From Euglena gracilis (lineage: Eukaryota; Euglenida; Euglenophyceae; Euglenales), in the NCBI GenBank assembly GCA_039621445.1, contig CP154954.1, forward strand, positions 77,262,073 through 77,326,072: a DNA stretch of 64,000 bases, given 5' to 3'. This document shows, one piece after another, positions 22,261 to 34,900 of this stretch. Within the stretch, counting starts at the first letter, position 1. Each line of letters begins with the position of its first letter. The notes under the pieces were generated by a model, which searched no databases, was not told the origin of the DNA, and saw only the letters and a program-made list of their open reading frames with translations. Made by a program: the position numbers and the translations under genes.

Positions 22261-24597
22261 GGGAACCCACCCGGCACGACCCCCACTCAGCCGGGACCCA
22301 CTCACCCATCCCCAGGTCATGAAACTTTAAAAAAAATCTGATTTGAACACACATGACACGTTGATGATAAAGCCATCGTGCTGCTTCCCAGGCGGAGCTC
22401 CTGTGAGCGTGCTGATTGTGGGCAAAAGTCAAAGAGGTTCGAGAAAGGTGGTACCTTGCCCCGCGTGCAGAGGGATGTTGTGTGTCTGGGGGGTTAATGA
22501 CTGTGGATGGGCAATTCTGATGGGTGGGGTCTCGGCGAAAACAAATGAAAACAGCCCGTCCGCAACAGGCTATTGGTGGACGAAAACAAAACAGGCAAAC
22601 ATGAAGGCCGGGCTCTGGACATGAGCAGGCCTCATATGTCAGGCAGTGTGAAAATCCTTTATGAGCACTGTTGACGTGCATTCTAGATTTGCACTTGACA
22701 TCAAAAACACAAACAGCAGCAACAGAACCACCACCACCAGCAGCAGCAGCAATGGGTGCTGAGTATCACAGAGCATCCAGCTTCGACAAACTGAGCAAAA
22801 AAAGCTGGAAATGAAGCATGTATCGCATTTTTTATCACGCTGGAGTGAAACAATAAAACAGGCATCAACACACAGATCCAGACTTCTTCGTTTTCAGAGA
22901 AAAGAAACGCCTGATCCTGCGCCCCACTGTGCCCTTGTGAGAAATGACAGCTTTCCTGCCCTTCAAATCTCAAATCCAGAAACAGCCTGGCCTCGAAAGC
23001 CAGGCTGGAGCGCAGGCTTGTCAGCCACGGCCTTTCCTGAGCTCAGTCTGAGCCCTCATGTGCCTTCTCTCAACAATGGTGTCTTGGAATTGGGTAGACA
23101 TTGCACATCTGCTTTAGAATGTTAAAAATTGTGCATGCATTAAAGCTTTTTCATGTTCCTGTGCGCAATTGCGCAAAATTTTTCTGGGGTTGGGTCCGGG
23201 GTGGGGCGGGTTGGAGGCCAAATTTTGTGTTTTTGGCCCTTGGAAGCACGCTTTGAAAACACTGAGTTTTGATCCCCCCAGTTTGACCCTGAGAAAATGA
23301 AATTACCCAAAGTTATGTCAAAACCCTGGTGCTGTCCGCTGCATTTTCTGTGTGGCAACTGCCACATCCACCCGTTTGCTTGCTGTCGCGAAGTACAGAA
23401 GTCGTGCAGTTCTCTGCGAACCCCGCCCAAAATAACCTGGTGGGGTGCCAAGTTACTGGAACCATCTTTTTCACCTCCCCCCTGCCAGGTAATTTGGGCA
23501 ATACTTTTTTGGGCTGTTAAGGACTTTTGCCTTTAAAAAAAGGTGCCAAAACACTGGAAGCATCTTTTTTTTTGCTTGTCCCCTGCCAAGTTATTTGTGC
23601 AAAATCCAAGGGGCAGGGCCCCGTGAGGTTATTTGGGGGGGGGGGGGTATTTTGAAGCCAGTTTCGAAAGGAGCGTGTTTTTCAACACAATTGAAATATA
23701 TAGAGGAACAGATTATTAGAGGACTCTGTCTTTTGTGGTTGATGAAAGGGATAAATAATGCAGCAGACCAGTTGAGCTCTGTGGCTGGTTAACCACATCA
23801 CCCCACTCGCCTTCCAAGGGCAGGAGTCCCCACACCATACAAGGCAAGCATGTGTGTTTGGCAACCTTCCAATGGCAATGGGACCAGGCCGAGCCCTGAT
23901 CCCCAGTTGCTGTGGGTGGGTGCAGTGGCGTCCATAAATGTTCACACCCCACCCCACCCCTTAGAAAACCATGTTTCATTTCTGAAGCAGTCCAAACCCA
24001 CCCATTCCCGCACCCTCCAGCAAAAATGACGCCCAATCCCTTTTTCTCTGAAGCCGACCCTGCCAGCCTCTCCTCAGACCGGGATTGGCTTGGGTGGCCC
24101 GGTGGGGCATGCCCTGCAAACCGGTGGCTCCTGCCAACCTCAGAAAAGGCCACATTGCACGGGGGAAAAAAAGGAGCCCCTGCTCCACATCCCGATAACT
24201 TTCCAGTCCCGATTGGAAGGTGGGAGCGGGGGAAGGGCTTGAACATGGTGGTGCTTTCAGATGTGAAATCCTTTTGCATGTTTCATGCTTCACACGTTTC
24301 AGACGTTTTGGTGTGATCTCTATTAGAGAAACAGGGAGGGTACAGGGGTCCTTGTTTGCGAGGATCGGAGTTTTGGGTGCGATGCTGTCCTCAAATTCAG
24401 TGCCATTTGTGCCGGATGATATTTGACAGAAAAAAATTACTTGTCATAAGCATGGCGTGCATGCGTGCACATGTGTGTGTGTGTGTGTGGTGTTCCTTCT
24501 TTAAAATTGATAATTATTCTGAACAACATTTCGTCTGGAATGAAAATGTCATTGCATAGAAACCGAGAAGTGGCTATCCACTTCAAAGAGGGGTGGT
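22261..24597. other. unassigned sequence
   Basis: No protein family, RNA or TIR element is recognised. Minor items are CAGCAG/ACCACC triplets near 22700-22755, a G run near 23635 and a GT tract near 24472. Confidence 0.4.
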
Positions 24598-24845
24598 GGC
24601 ATGAAATGGAGCCCCCACAATACCCCCTCCACCCCTCCCCAGTGCCCACCGTGCAATTTTGCATAATTTTTGACGTACTCGGCCAGGGGGTCGGGGGGGG
24701 GGGGCGCCCCTGGACCCCCCCAGAACCAAAATAACAAGATCCCTTTCCTGTGTCACCAGCCGCAGGCAACGCCAAATGTTTCCAACACCCCCCCCCATTA
24801 CCCCCACAGCGTCCCATAATAAGTGCGGGGGGTGACTTTATGCCA
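24598..24845. mobile_element. AAAGTGGAGCCCCCACA-family element, copy 1 (diverged)
   Basis: The left end GGCATGAAATGGAGCCCCCA and right end GTGACTTTATGCC are degenerate inverted forms of the ends seen at 34130-34970. The interior contains a G/C foldback followed by CAAAATAACAAGATCCC. Confidence 0.5.
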
Positions 24846-25855
24846 CATGTGTGTCATGAAGAAAAAAAACGGAAACAACTGGGCAAAAAAAAACACCACA
24901 CGAAAAAGAAAAAAACCACGTTTTGTGAATGGCTCCCTGATTCAATGTTCATTGACCTGGCATCAGTGGTCGGAGCTGAGATGGAAGTCTTCTTAACAAA
25001 CACAAATGCGCGCGCACTTACACGCACTCGCACCCCCCCCCAACATAACAGCGTACTCCAATCAAAATGCAGGACAATCAACATTGGCTCATAAGCCCCT
25101 GCCACCACTGAAACTTCTATATACCACTTGGGCAAGATAATTTGTGCCAATTGTGATCAGATCAGAAAGGGGCGGTGGCTACTGGTACAGCGCGGGGGAA
25201 AGCAGCCGGTGGCCGCGGCCCGCATCGATGCGAGCTAATGGCCTGCCATGAGGCTGAAAAAACTAATGATAATTGCTAATAAAAAAAATAATAATTGGAA
25301 GAACTCAACAAATAAAAAGAATAGAAAAAATTAAACCAACTGCCCCCCTGAACCCCAGGCATGCGAGGTTCGAGGGCAGGATTCTTACCAAAAACAAAAA
25401 TGTTTCAACCTTCAAAGAAAATCCTTCAACACTAAAATTACTGTTTGTGTTTCTGCAGCAAATTTTGAGTTCAAATCCGGTAAACTTAACTTAACTCAGT
25501 GGTTGAGGGCATCCATGTTTCAAAACAAAAAAAACATTAAATATCTCAATTCTGTGACGCCTGGTTGTGATGCTCACTCCTGGACAGGGGGATCAATTTG
25601 AGAGGCCAGCACTGGTTTTACCAAATGGGCCACACACGATAATTTTTGGGAGTTTGGTAAAAATTGGGATAAAACAGGCCAACCTGTCCTTTTCCTGTTT
25701 TGTTGTTTGGATATTAAAAATGCAGCGTTCATTGGACCACGGAAAACTTTCCTTTTGTCAAAGACAAATGACAACAAATTAATCTTCTCCAAATGATTCA
25801 CTGTTGTCCTTGGGGATCAGGACCTTAGCTTGCAAATGACAACGACAGATTCTTA
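24846..25855. other. region downstream of the eIF4E stop codon
   Basis: It should include the eIF4E 3' untranslated region, transcribed leftward from 25855, but no end can be placed. 24850-24930 is A-rich. No other gene is recognised. Confidence 0.35.
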
Positions 25856-25983
25856 TCAATCGATACAATAGAGCGGCTTGTTCCCAAAGCTGGAATCATT
25901 CTGGAGGGCGTCCCCGTGAGACTGGTATATGAGCTTGATGTCCGGCATCTCCTGCAGGCCGAGGACACTGCGCAGTTGCCGCC
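25856..25983 (-). CDS. EIF4E: eIF4E last exon and stop
   Basis: Acceptor CATCTCCACAG, then GG completing Gly, followed by RQLRSVLGLQEMPDIKLIYQ, SHGDALQNDSS and NKPLYCID and a TGA. The IGR motif spans the junction with exon D, and the length to the stop is normal for eIF4E. Confidence 0.93.
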
Positions 25984-28900
25984 CTGTGGAGATGGAAAGA
26001 AATACACAACAAATACAACGGCGCGGTTACTCGATGGACACTGACAGCAAGAAACATTCCATGATCATATGCTGTCAAAACTCTCAAAAACATTCGGGAA
26101 CCATGACAACAATCACCAGTGGGAAAGAAAAAATATCTGAGCTGAGAAGAACCGCTTTCTTCCAAGTGATGGTGTAAAGTGGTGCCCCCAAAATACTCCA
26201 CAGCCCCCACAGCCCACATCCCCACCACACCCCCACAATCCCCCACAAATTTTTGGCATCATTTGTTGACTTTCTCGAAGGCCCCCCCCCCAAACTCCCC
26301 CACAAGATCCCCCCCCCCACACACAACCCCCACACCCCCCTCCCCCCGACAAGTGGCTCCACTTTAACTGCAGTTTTGACTAAAGCGCCGGGTACTGAAT
26401 TTTGGGGCGACTGAAGGACCACCCTGGAGACAGAGGTGTTTTTAGGAACGGAGGGAGGAGGGCCCTGGGGGGTGGGGGGGGGGGTGGGGGGCCAGGGGGG
26501 CTTGGGGAGATCCACTCCGGGAAGGTCAATTTTGGGGTCCAAAAAAACGTTGGTGCTTCGCGCCGAAAATAGAGGAAACCCCCCCTCCAGCAGGGCCCAC
26601 TAGGAACAACCCCCAACAGGCTTCTTTTTAAGAACCCCGGGGGGGAGGGGGGGTCCCCCCCACCCACCCAGGGTGGCGCGGGCCCCCCCGGGGGGGGGAC
26701 CCCCCCCAAAAATCGGGCCCGTTAAAGGCAATTTTCAAAAATTTTCGGCACTTTGCGCCGAAAAGGTATACCCAGCGCCTCCGGCGCGGGACCCCCCCCC
26801 CCCCCAGGGGGCCGGCCCCAACCCCCCCCCCCGGGGGGGGCCGCCCCGGGCCCACCCCCCCCCAGGGGGGGGGGGGGTCAGGTGACTTAAAAAGAAGCCT
26901 GACCCCCAACCCCCCCCGGGGGGGGGGGACCTGGCAAACATTCATTTAGTGTGGTTCACAAAAAGCGTGTGAACCACAAAATTTTTTTTGGTGTCCACAG
27001 ATGAACCACAAAATTCTTCTTGGTGTCCACAAATGAGCCACAAATTTCTTTTTGGTGTCCACAAGTGAACCACAAAATTTTTTGGTGTCCACAAAAAGTT
27101 TGATGCCCTGAAAACTTGATTGAGAATCATAAAAAATAAGCACTTTTACAACAAAAAGCGGATTGGCCTTTAGACATTTTTAATTGCAAAGAGACTGTTT
27201 TTGATAAATTTGTTTTGACTTTGGAGAAGGAGAGCCTCCAGATGAGCTTGAAGAGGAGCCTCGAAGAGGGGACTCGAAGATGCAACGCTGTTTTCCTTTG
27301 CATGGTTTTGGTTTTCTGCATAATTGTTTTTTGAAAAAAATTTGTTCTTTTTGAAAAGCAAAAAAAACAATGCAAAAAACAAACGGAATAACCATTAGAC
27401 CAAAATTTCCTTGATCGCAAGGAACTCGAAATGGGTCAAAAATGGTTCAAAAACAAAAAATATGGCAAAAAATATGGCCCAAAAAGGAAACAAAGATCCC
27501 GAAATAATATGGGTTGGCCCAAATTGACACCCCAAAAATATGTGCTCAAAATATGCGGGAATAGGCAAATATGCTGTGGAAAACACCTGCAAAATCTGGA
27601 AACATGCACTGAATATGCGCAAAATATGCGAAATGTGCACTGTATGGCCAAAAAAGATGAAATATGCGCTAAATATGCACTCCTGATACAGTCATACTTC
27701 CCCCCTAGATCGTTGCATTGCTGCTGGGAAAGAGATAATGATGCAAATGTCAGCAGGTGTTGGAAAAATTTTGGTGTCCTCATATGAACCACAAAAAACT
27801 TGGTGTCCACAGGTGAACCACAAAAATTTTTGGGTGTCCACAAATGATCCACAAAATTTTTTTTGGTGTCCACAAGTGAACCACAAAAATACTTCTGGTG
27901 TCCACAGTGAACCACAAACGACAACCCTGGTGCACCACACTAAATGAATGTCTGGGACCTATCACCTCTTCCCCGAGTCGCAAAATTTTAAAACAAACTT
28001 GGTGGTGGCGGATGGCCTCAATGGTAGGGACAGGGGCAGGGTTTAAATTTGGCTCTCGGATTTGGGATTTAGGCCTAATTTTAAATTAGCTGGGCTTCTG
28101 GATGAAAATCCAACTATTAAGACAACCATCAGAAGAACCCCACACCCGCACCCGCTCTGAAACGTGAAATGGCGAGACTGGTTTCAGATTTCCGGGGGCG
28201 GGGGCAGAGGTGGGACCACGACCAATTTTTGACAAAGACGGTTGCTGAACCGGTGACACAGGGAGGGAAACTAAAAAGGCAGTTAAAACATGCAGAAATC
28301 GCCATTTCAAGTTCAAGCTCCACACACCAATGTGGATGCAGACATCCCTGTCTTTAGCTGTTCGGGTCCACAAAGAAATCCGGCTGTTTTGCTTGCGCAC
28401 ACTGACTGGCTCTGGGGTTTGACAGGTTGGCTGTCGGTGGGCGCCACTCCATCGCCACTGCATGCAAAGTGCAAAAAGCAAAAAAAAAAAAACCATGCAA
28501 ATACAAAAAAAACAAATACAACATAAGATCGCATTTCTAAATGAGCATGTAGCCCATAAAGAAAATCAACACCTGACAAGAGAAACGCAATTGCCCTCAA
28601 TTGTGACTTGTGACCATAGATTCACTTACTGACCCTTTAGGGGGGGGGCTCTTTTTTCCTGGGCCCAAACCTACCCGCCCACTTTTTTCAAAACCCGCCC
28701 ACCCACAACTCCCCCCAGGGGTCCATCATCCACAAACCCAAAATCGACCTTGAAAATCATTTTCCAGCAAATGGTGCACCTCGGGGTGCTCCCACCCATT
28801 CTCAAAAACACCCTAATGCCCTGGGGGGGGGGGGGCAGGCAGGAATGCATGAATGTGGCACCACAAAAAGCGAAAAAACATGGCATGAGAAACACCACAA

Positions 28901-31900
28901 TTTGCAAAAAAAAGCGATGGTGATAGAACCCCTCCAGAGTCACTGGGGGTGGGGTGGGGGGTTGCAGCAAATGTCTGGGAAGCGGATATATCCTTTTGTT
29001 TTTGAAGACCCCAACATGGGGGAGGTGCTGTGTCACGGTGCTGACTTTGCACTCCTGCCAAACCCCAGCCACGGCTCCGCAGATCTCATCCCCATCCTTG
29101 AAATGCTCACCAATCAGCGCCAGAGACAGAAACAACCAGCAGCGGTCGATCCTTCCTGTGGTGGTAAAGGATGGGTGTGGTGGATTTTCAAGGCGCTGGC
29201 AAGGTGTGGGAAAAGCAAAAAATCCTGAACAGCATAATGCCCAATTAACCTGGCGGGGAGGGCAAAAAAGTTGTTTGGGGAGGGGGGATTTACCAAACAA
29301 GAGGGGTTGTGAGCAGGCATTTGCTTAAGGACCCCCGGGGGGGTACTGGCTAGCCAATTGGCTAGACACTGGAAAAAATGGACTATCTAGACCCCCCAGG
29401 GGGGGGGGGTCCGGAGGTCCCCCGAACTGGAAAAAAATGAGGTTTTTTGTAGGTTTTTGGCTGATTTTGTTCCAAAAAAAATTCCCAAAAATGGCCAAAA
29501 ACGGACATTTTTGGCCATTTTTGGAGGTCCTAAAAAAATTTTAGGCGCTTCGCGCCGGTCACTGGAAAAAAAAATTCCACTAGTTAGCCCCCTGGGGGGG
29601 TCTGCTAGAAATCCCACTAGCCAAATTTGGACTAGCTGCAGTCCAGCCCCCCCCCCCCCCGGGGGGGGCACCGCAACCCCTTACAGTCCAATACAACCAG
29701 GCAAATGCTGGTTGTGAGCGTTGGTGCAGGGCTTGCGGGATTTGAACCCCCCACAGGGTGAGCCGAGGGTCAATCCCGAGCAAGGATGGGTGAAATCTCT
29801 TTGGGTTTCGGAGAGATTCTTTTTTAAAGTTTTTGGTGACCCCCCCGGAGGGGTGTGGTCGGGCCAAATGGGTCCCCTCCCGAGGGGTTCCTCGATTTTC
29901 GGTGTGAAGGGCCGAAAAAATTTTGGACTCCAAATTGAAACTTCAAAAATGGTTCCCCCAAGCCTCCCAGGGGCAAAAAGCTCCAAACTGTATCTGGACC
30001 ATGCAAGGTTGTTTACGACCCCTCATGGGGGACTTTGCACTTTCAAAAAATCCAGTCATTTTTGGGGGTAAATCACAGAATTAATTAATCAATGACTTTG
30101 ATCTTCTTCTGCTCCCCCCTCCCGCCAGGTTAGTCATTAGTTAGGGATTGCCAAGGGTCAAAGGCCCTACCAGGTTATTTGGGGAGGGAATTAACATAAT
30201 GAGTGAGGACCTCAAGTTTCGGCACGAAGCATGTGTGCAAACACTTGTGCGTGCATGCATGTGTTCGTATGTGCAAGCACACACCCTTCCACTTGTTTGG
30301 AAAGCCAACAATCCATTTTCCCCCACGGCGGTTGGCTTCATGCTCCCACATGGGCTTGATACCATGCTTGAAAAGATGGTAATTGGATCCCGGGGGCAGC
30401 TGGCATGGAGACTGTATATTGTTGTACACACTCCAGAAATCCTGCAGATTGATGGGGGGAAAGTGTGAAAAGACAAATCAATGCAGGCAAACCTTTGACC
30501 AAAACTCGAAATTGTTTTTTCATCAGCACAGAACCGGCGTTAACCCCACTGGCCAGTGCCAAACGGTAGACTGGGGGGGAGGGGGTAGTGGGTAGTCGGC
30601 CGACTAGTCGGCCGACCAATTGGTCGGTAGCTAGTCGGTACATTAGAGTGGGTAGTTAGAGTCGGCCGACTATCCACTCTAATGTACTAACGGGTCAAAA
30701 CCGCCAACTTTTAAGCCCCCCCCCCTGGGAAAAAACTTTTGTCTAAATCACCTCAACACCAGTCAAAACCCACCCAAATGGCTCCAGAACCCTCCAATCG
30801 GGGGTGAATATGCAAAAAACTGGGGGCAAAATGTCCATTTTGGGCCACTTTTGGGAAAAGAACACCTCTCCCCGTTGGATTTTCAATATAAGTCAAAATT
30901 TGCACAAAAAAGACTTATCCCTCCAAGTCTATTGCCAACATAGAGGGGATTTTGCTATTTGAGGGGGGGGGGTGTGGGGGGGGCGGAGCCCCCCCCCCCC
31001 CCGCCTATGCCAAAGTGAGCCACAAAAACGACTTGGCCCCCGAGTATGTTGGAAGGGATTTTGTCATTTGAGGGGGGGGGGTGCGGGGGGGCGGAGCTCC
31101 CCTCCCCCCGCCTATGCCAAAGTGAGCCACAAAAACAACTTGGCCCCCGAGTATGTTGCCAAAACAGAAGGGATTTTGTTATTTGAGGCTCGGATGGGGG
31201 TGGAGGGGGGGTTTTCTGCCTCTCGTGATGGAGAATGCTTGCATTTCCAAAGAATTTTCATGTAATCCTTGTTTCATCATTGGTTTTTCACCCTTCGAGA
31301 CCCCCATCAAGGGCCCACCGACCCCCACCGACCAAGGTTTTCCATCTGGGGGTGTTTATTTAGGTGTAAGACACTTATTTGGACCCATCCGGACCATTTC
31401 CGGGTGATTTGGGCCCGACACAGACCATTTTTATGACCGCCGACTAGCCAGCGACTAGTTTGCATTGGATTTTCTTCATGGGGGGGCTTAATAGTCGGCA
31501 GTTTGGACCCGTCAGTACATTAGAGTGGGTAGTCGGCCGACTAGTCGGCCGACTACCCACTCTAATGTACCGACTAGCTACCGACCAATTGGTCGGCCGA
31601 CTAGTCGGCCGACTACCCACTCCCCCCCCCCCCCCGTCTACCGCCATGCGCCCCACTGGCCTCCTTTTGCAGCGCGTGGTTCAATTGAAGCAGAGTAGAT
31701 ATTTTCAATGATAATTTTGTGATAATTTGAAGTTGCGGGCAATCTAAGCTGTCTAAACTCCCACAATGCAGTGGACCATCTCACTCAGCACTGCCATTGA
31801 AGCGAAATGGAAGGAGTGGTGTGGGCCTCACACTGTCTGTGTCCTGTTTCCTGTCGCTTGCAGAACCCCGAACCAAAGTTTGTAATCTCGAAAATTTCAA

Positions 31901-34900
31901 AAAAGCATCAGGTTCAGAGTTCAACGAAGGTCTTGGAACATTTTATCTTTGCCAGTTGGTCACTCTTTTCCACATTTCATCTTTTAGAAATTCCAGCATT
32001 CCAGACATCGGGTTTGTGACAAAACAAAGAGTTCCCAAAGATTCTGAAACAGTGGGGATCACTGTTTCAAAACCTTGGGCACTCACTGGCACACAATACC
32101 ACCTCCTCTTTAATTTACACAATTCTGGTTTTGCGAAGGGGTTTGGCATGTTGGAGAAATCCTTCCTATTTACCTGCTTTTCATGGACCTGCACATTTGT
32201 CCCGCGCACTACACAACCGCCAAACTGCCAATCGCACCATGAACCTCAAATGTTCGTTCTATGTTCAGTCTGGACCTTTAATCATTTTGTCTCCATCAGT
32301 GCAAGGCGGGGAGCCACGGGGCTGCCAAGTGCCTGCTTCCGCTGCTTGCGGCCCCGGCAGCCCGCCGAAACAACCGACACCGACGGTGGCCAACGTTGGT
32401 GTCAGTTAGAGTGGATCACAAAGACAGAACGTGGTCTCTCCTCCTTTTTATCCTGTAAAGCATGAAATGTAACTGTATTTTTGTTAGTTCTGATTCAGTG
32501 GCGTTTTATGTAATATCACGACTGTGCGCACCCGTAGTGTACCACCACTTGTAGTGGACCGCCGTTGAAGGGGTCCACTGCAAGCACACCCCCATTTTGA
32601 TGGGATTTTTAAAGAAATCAACAAAAATCGGGCAGGAAGGGTTCAAATAGAAGCGCACCTCCTGCCGCCAGAGGCGGCAGTCCGCTGCAAGCCAGGGCGG
32701 TCCTCAAGGAAATTAAAAAAAAAAAACTCCGCTGTCCCAGCACACTCAATGAAAATTTACAGGAAAATGGGTGAAGAAATTTGGCATTCTTCGGCGTGTC
32801 CAGTAGGAAAAAGGGAAAGGCCCACCGCTCAAGTTGTCAAGTTACAATTTTTCTGTAACCGTGAATAGAAAGGCCCGGCGCCATGTTTTTGGTCATTTTT
32901 TGTCATTTTCTTACCCAAAAATCCTATTCTCGAAAATATGCCCTGTTTTTCATGAATATCTATTCGCGAAAAACAGGACATATTTTTGTGAATTGAAAAT
33001 ATGCCGCTGGTCCTGGAAAACGAGAAATGGGCGTCAGGCCAAGTTATTGGGGGGCACTTTGGGGGACCGGGCGCCAAAGGCGCCTGGTCCTCCCCAAAAG
33101 CCCCCACAATGCTTGGCCTGACGCCGATGTTCGCTTTGAAACCGTGTATTGGGGCTCTGGCTTCACGCCCGAACCGGCGTTCTGGACGCCGGTTCGGCGC
33201 AGAAATGTTTGCGCCGAACCCACCGGCGTCCAGAACGCCGGTTCGGGCGGGAAGACGGCGTCCAGGGGACCCAAAATAAAAAGTGCCAAAAAGTGTCCAA
33301 AATGGTTTTTGGACATGTGGCAATCATATCAATCATACCTGAGCAGTTTCCGGGAGGTATTTGGCCAGAAATTGGGGTATTTTGTGCAACAATTTCCATT
33401 GGTCAAATTTGGGGAATTTCTGAAATAGAATACCATGCAGCACGGCTGAAATCTAAGGCCATCTGCTGAAAGCCCTCGAGAAGCCCCCCTTATCGATGGG
33501 CAACATGGGGGGGTTGGTATGACGTGGCGAGGGGGTCCGAATACGGGGGGGGGAGGGGGGGAAATGGCGGCAAAATGGCGTGGCGAGGGGGTCTTGGATG
33601 GGGGGGGGGAGGGGGGTGCCATGGTTGCAGAATGAAAAATGTGTTGGGTGGCGTGGCGAGGGGGTCCGGTTAGGAAGAGGGAGGGGGGTAAATGGCGTGG
33701 CGAGCCCCTCGGAGAGGGGGGGGGAGGGGTGTACCAACCTCCCATAGCAGGTGCACAGTGGATTTTGGAATTTGCGAAAAGGGTTGGAACATGCGATGGG
33801 CAATTTCAGAGCGCTATGCAGTGTGGCTGAGTTCTGAGGGGACCAAATGAAAGCTCATGGGGAGAGCTTTCGATTGATATGCCGTATGGCACCTGAGGTG
33901 TGGGATTTCAAATCAGGATGTCAAATTTTGGAATACATGATTGCTGAAAAGAAGCTCTGTGTGCATTATTGCTGAATCCTGTGGCCATCTGTCAAAAGCC
34001 CTTGAGAAGAGCTTTCGATTGATGGGTAGGATTGTTTTTTTTCGGAAAAATAAAAAAAATATTTTTCTTTCGGAAAAATTTCGGAAAAATTTCGGAAAAA
34101 TTTCGGAAAAATATTTTATATAAGGGAAAGAGACATGGCGTAAAGTGGAGCCCCCACAGTACCCCACACACCCCCCCACACCCCCCCCCCACACATCCCC
34201 CCACACCCCCCCCCACACATCCCCCCACACCCCCCCCACACTACCCCCCCACACCCCCCCCCACACATCCCCCCACACCCCCCCCACCCCCCCCCACACA
34301 CCCCCCCACACTCATGTTGACTGTGCGCAACTGTTCGGGTGTCGTTTTTTTGACTTACTCTCGGCCTTCGGCCTCGTCGCGCCGCGGCCTTCGGCCGCGG
34401 CCCGGGGGGGGGGCCGCCCCCCCGGACCCCCCCCCCCCAGAACCAAATAACATTATCCCTTGTGTGTGCAAGGCAACGGAAAGAAAATCCACTTTGTTGG
34501 ATTACAGTACCATGGGTGAGCAACAGCCTGATTCTTTTTTGAAACCCAAGTTGAATGCGCGACTGTTCGGGTGTCATTTTTTGACTTACTCGCCTTCGGC
34601 CTCGTCACGCCGCGGCCTTCGGCCGCGGCCGGGGGGGGGGCCGCCCCCCCCCCCCCCGGACACCCCCCCCCCCCCAGAACCAAAATAACATTATCCCTTG
34701 TGTGTGCAAGGCAACGGAAAGAAATCCATTTTCCCCAGATTTGGCACCCCACACACCCCCCCCACCCCCCCCCCCACACCCCCACTCCCCCCCACACCCC
34801 ACCACCCCCCCCCACTCCCCCCCCCCACACCCCCCCCCCACACACACCCCCCACCCCCCCCCCACCCCCCCCCCACCACCCCCCCACACACCCCCCCACA

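Noticed and set aside
31797-32465. 222-codon plus-strand frame inside eIF4E intron 1
   Set aside because: No motif was recognised, the minus strand of the same stretch looks equally protein-like, and it lies antisense in an intron. It is kept only as a reminder to check transcripts.
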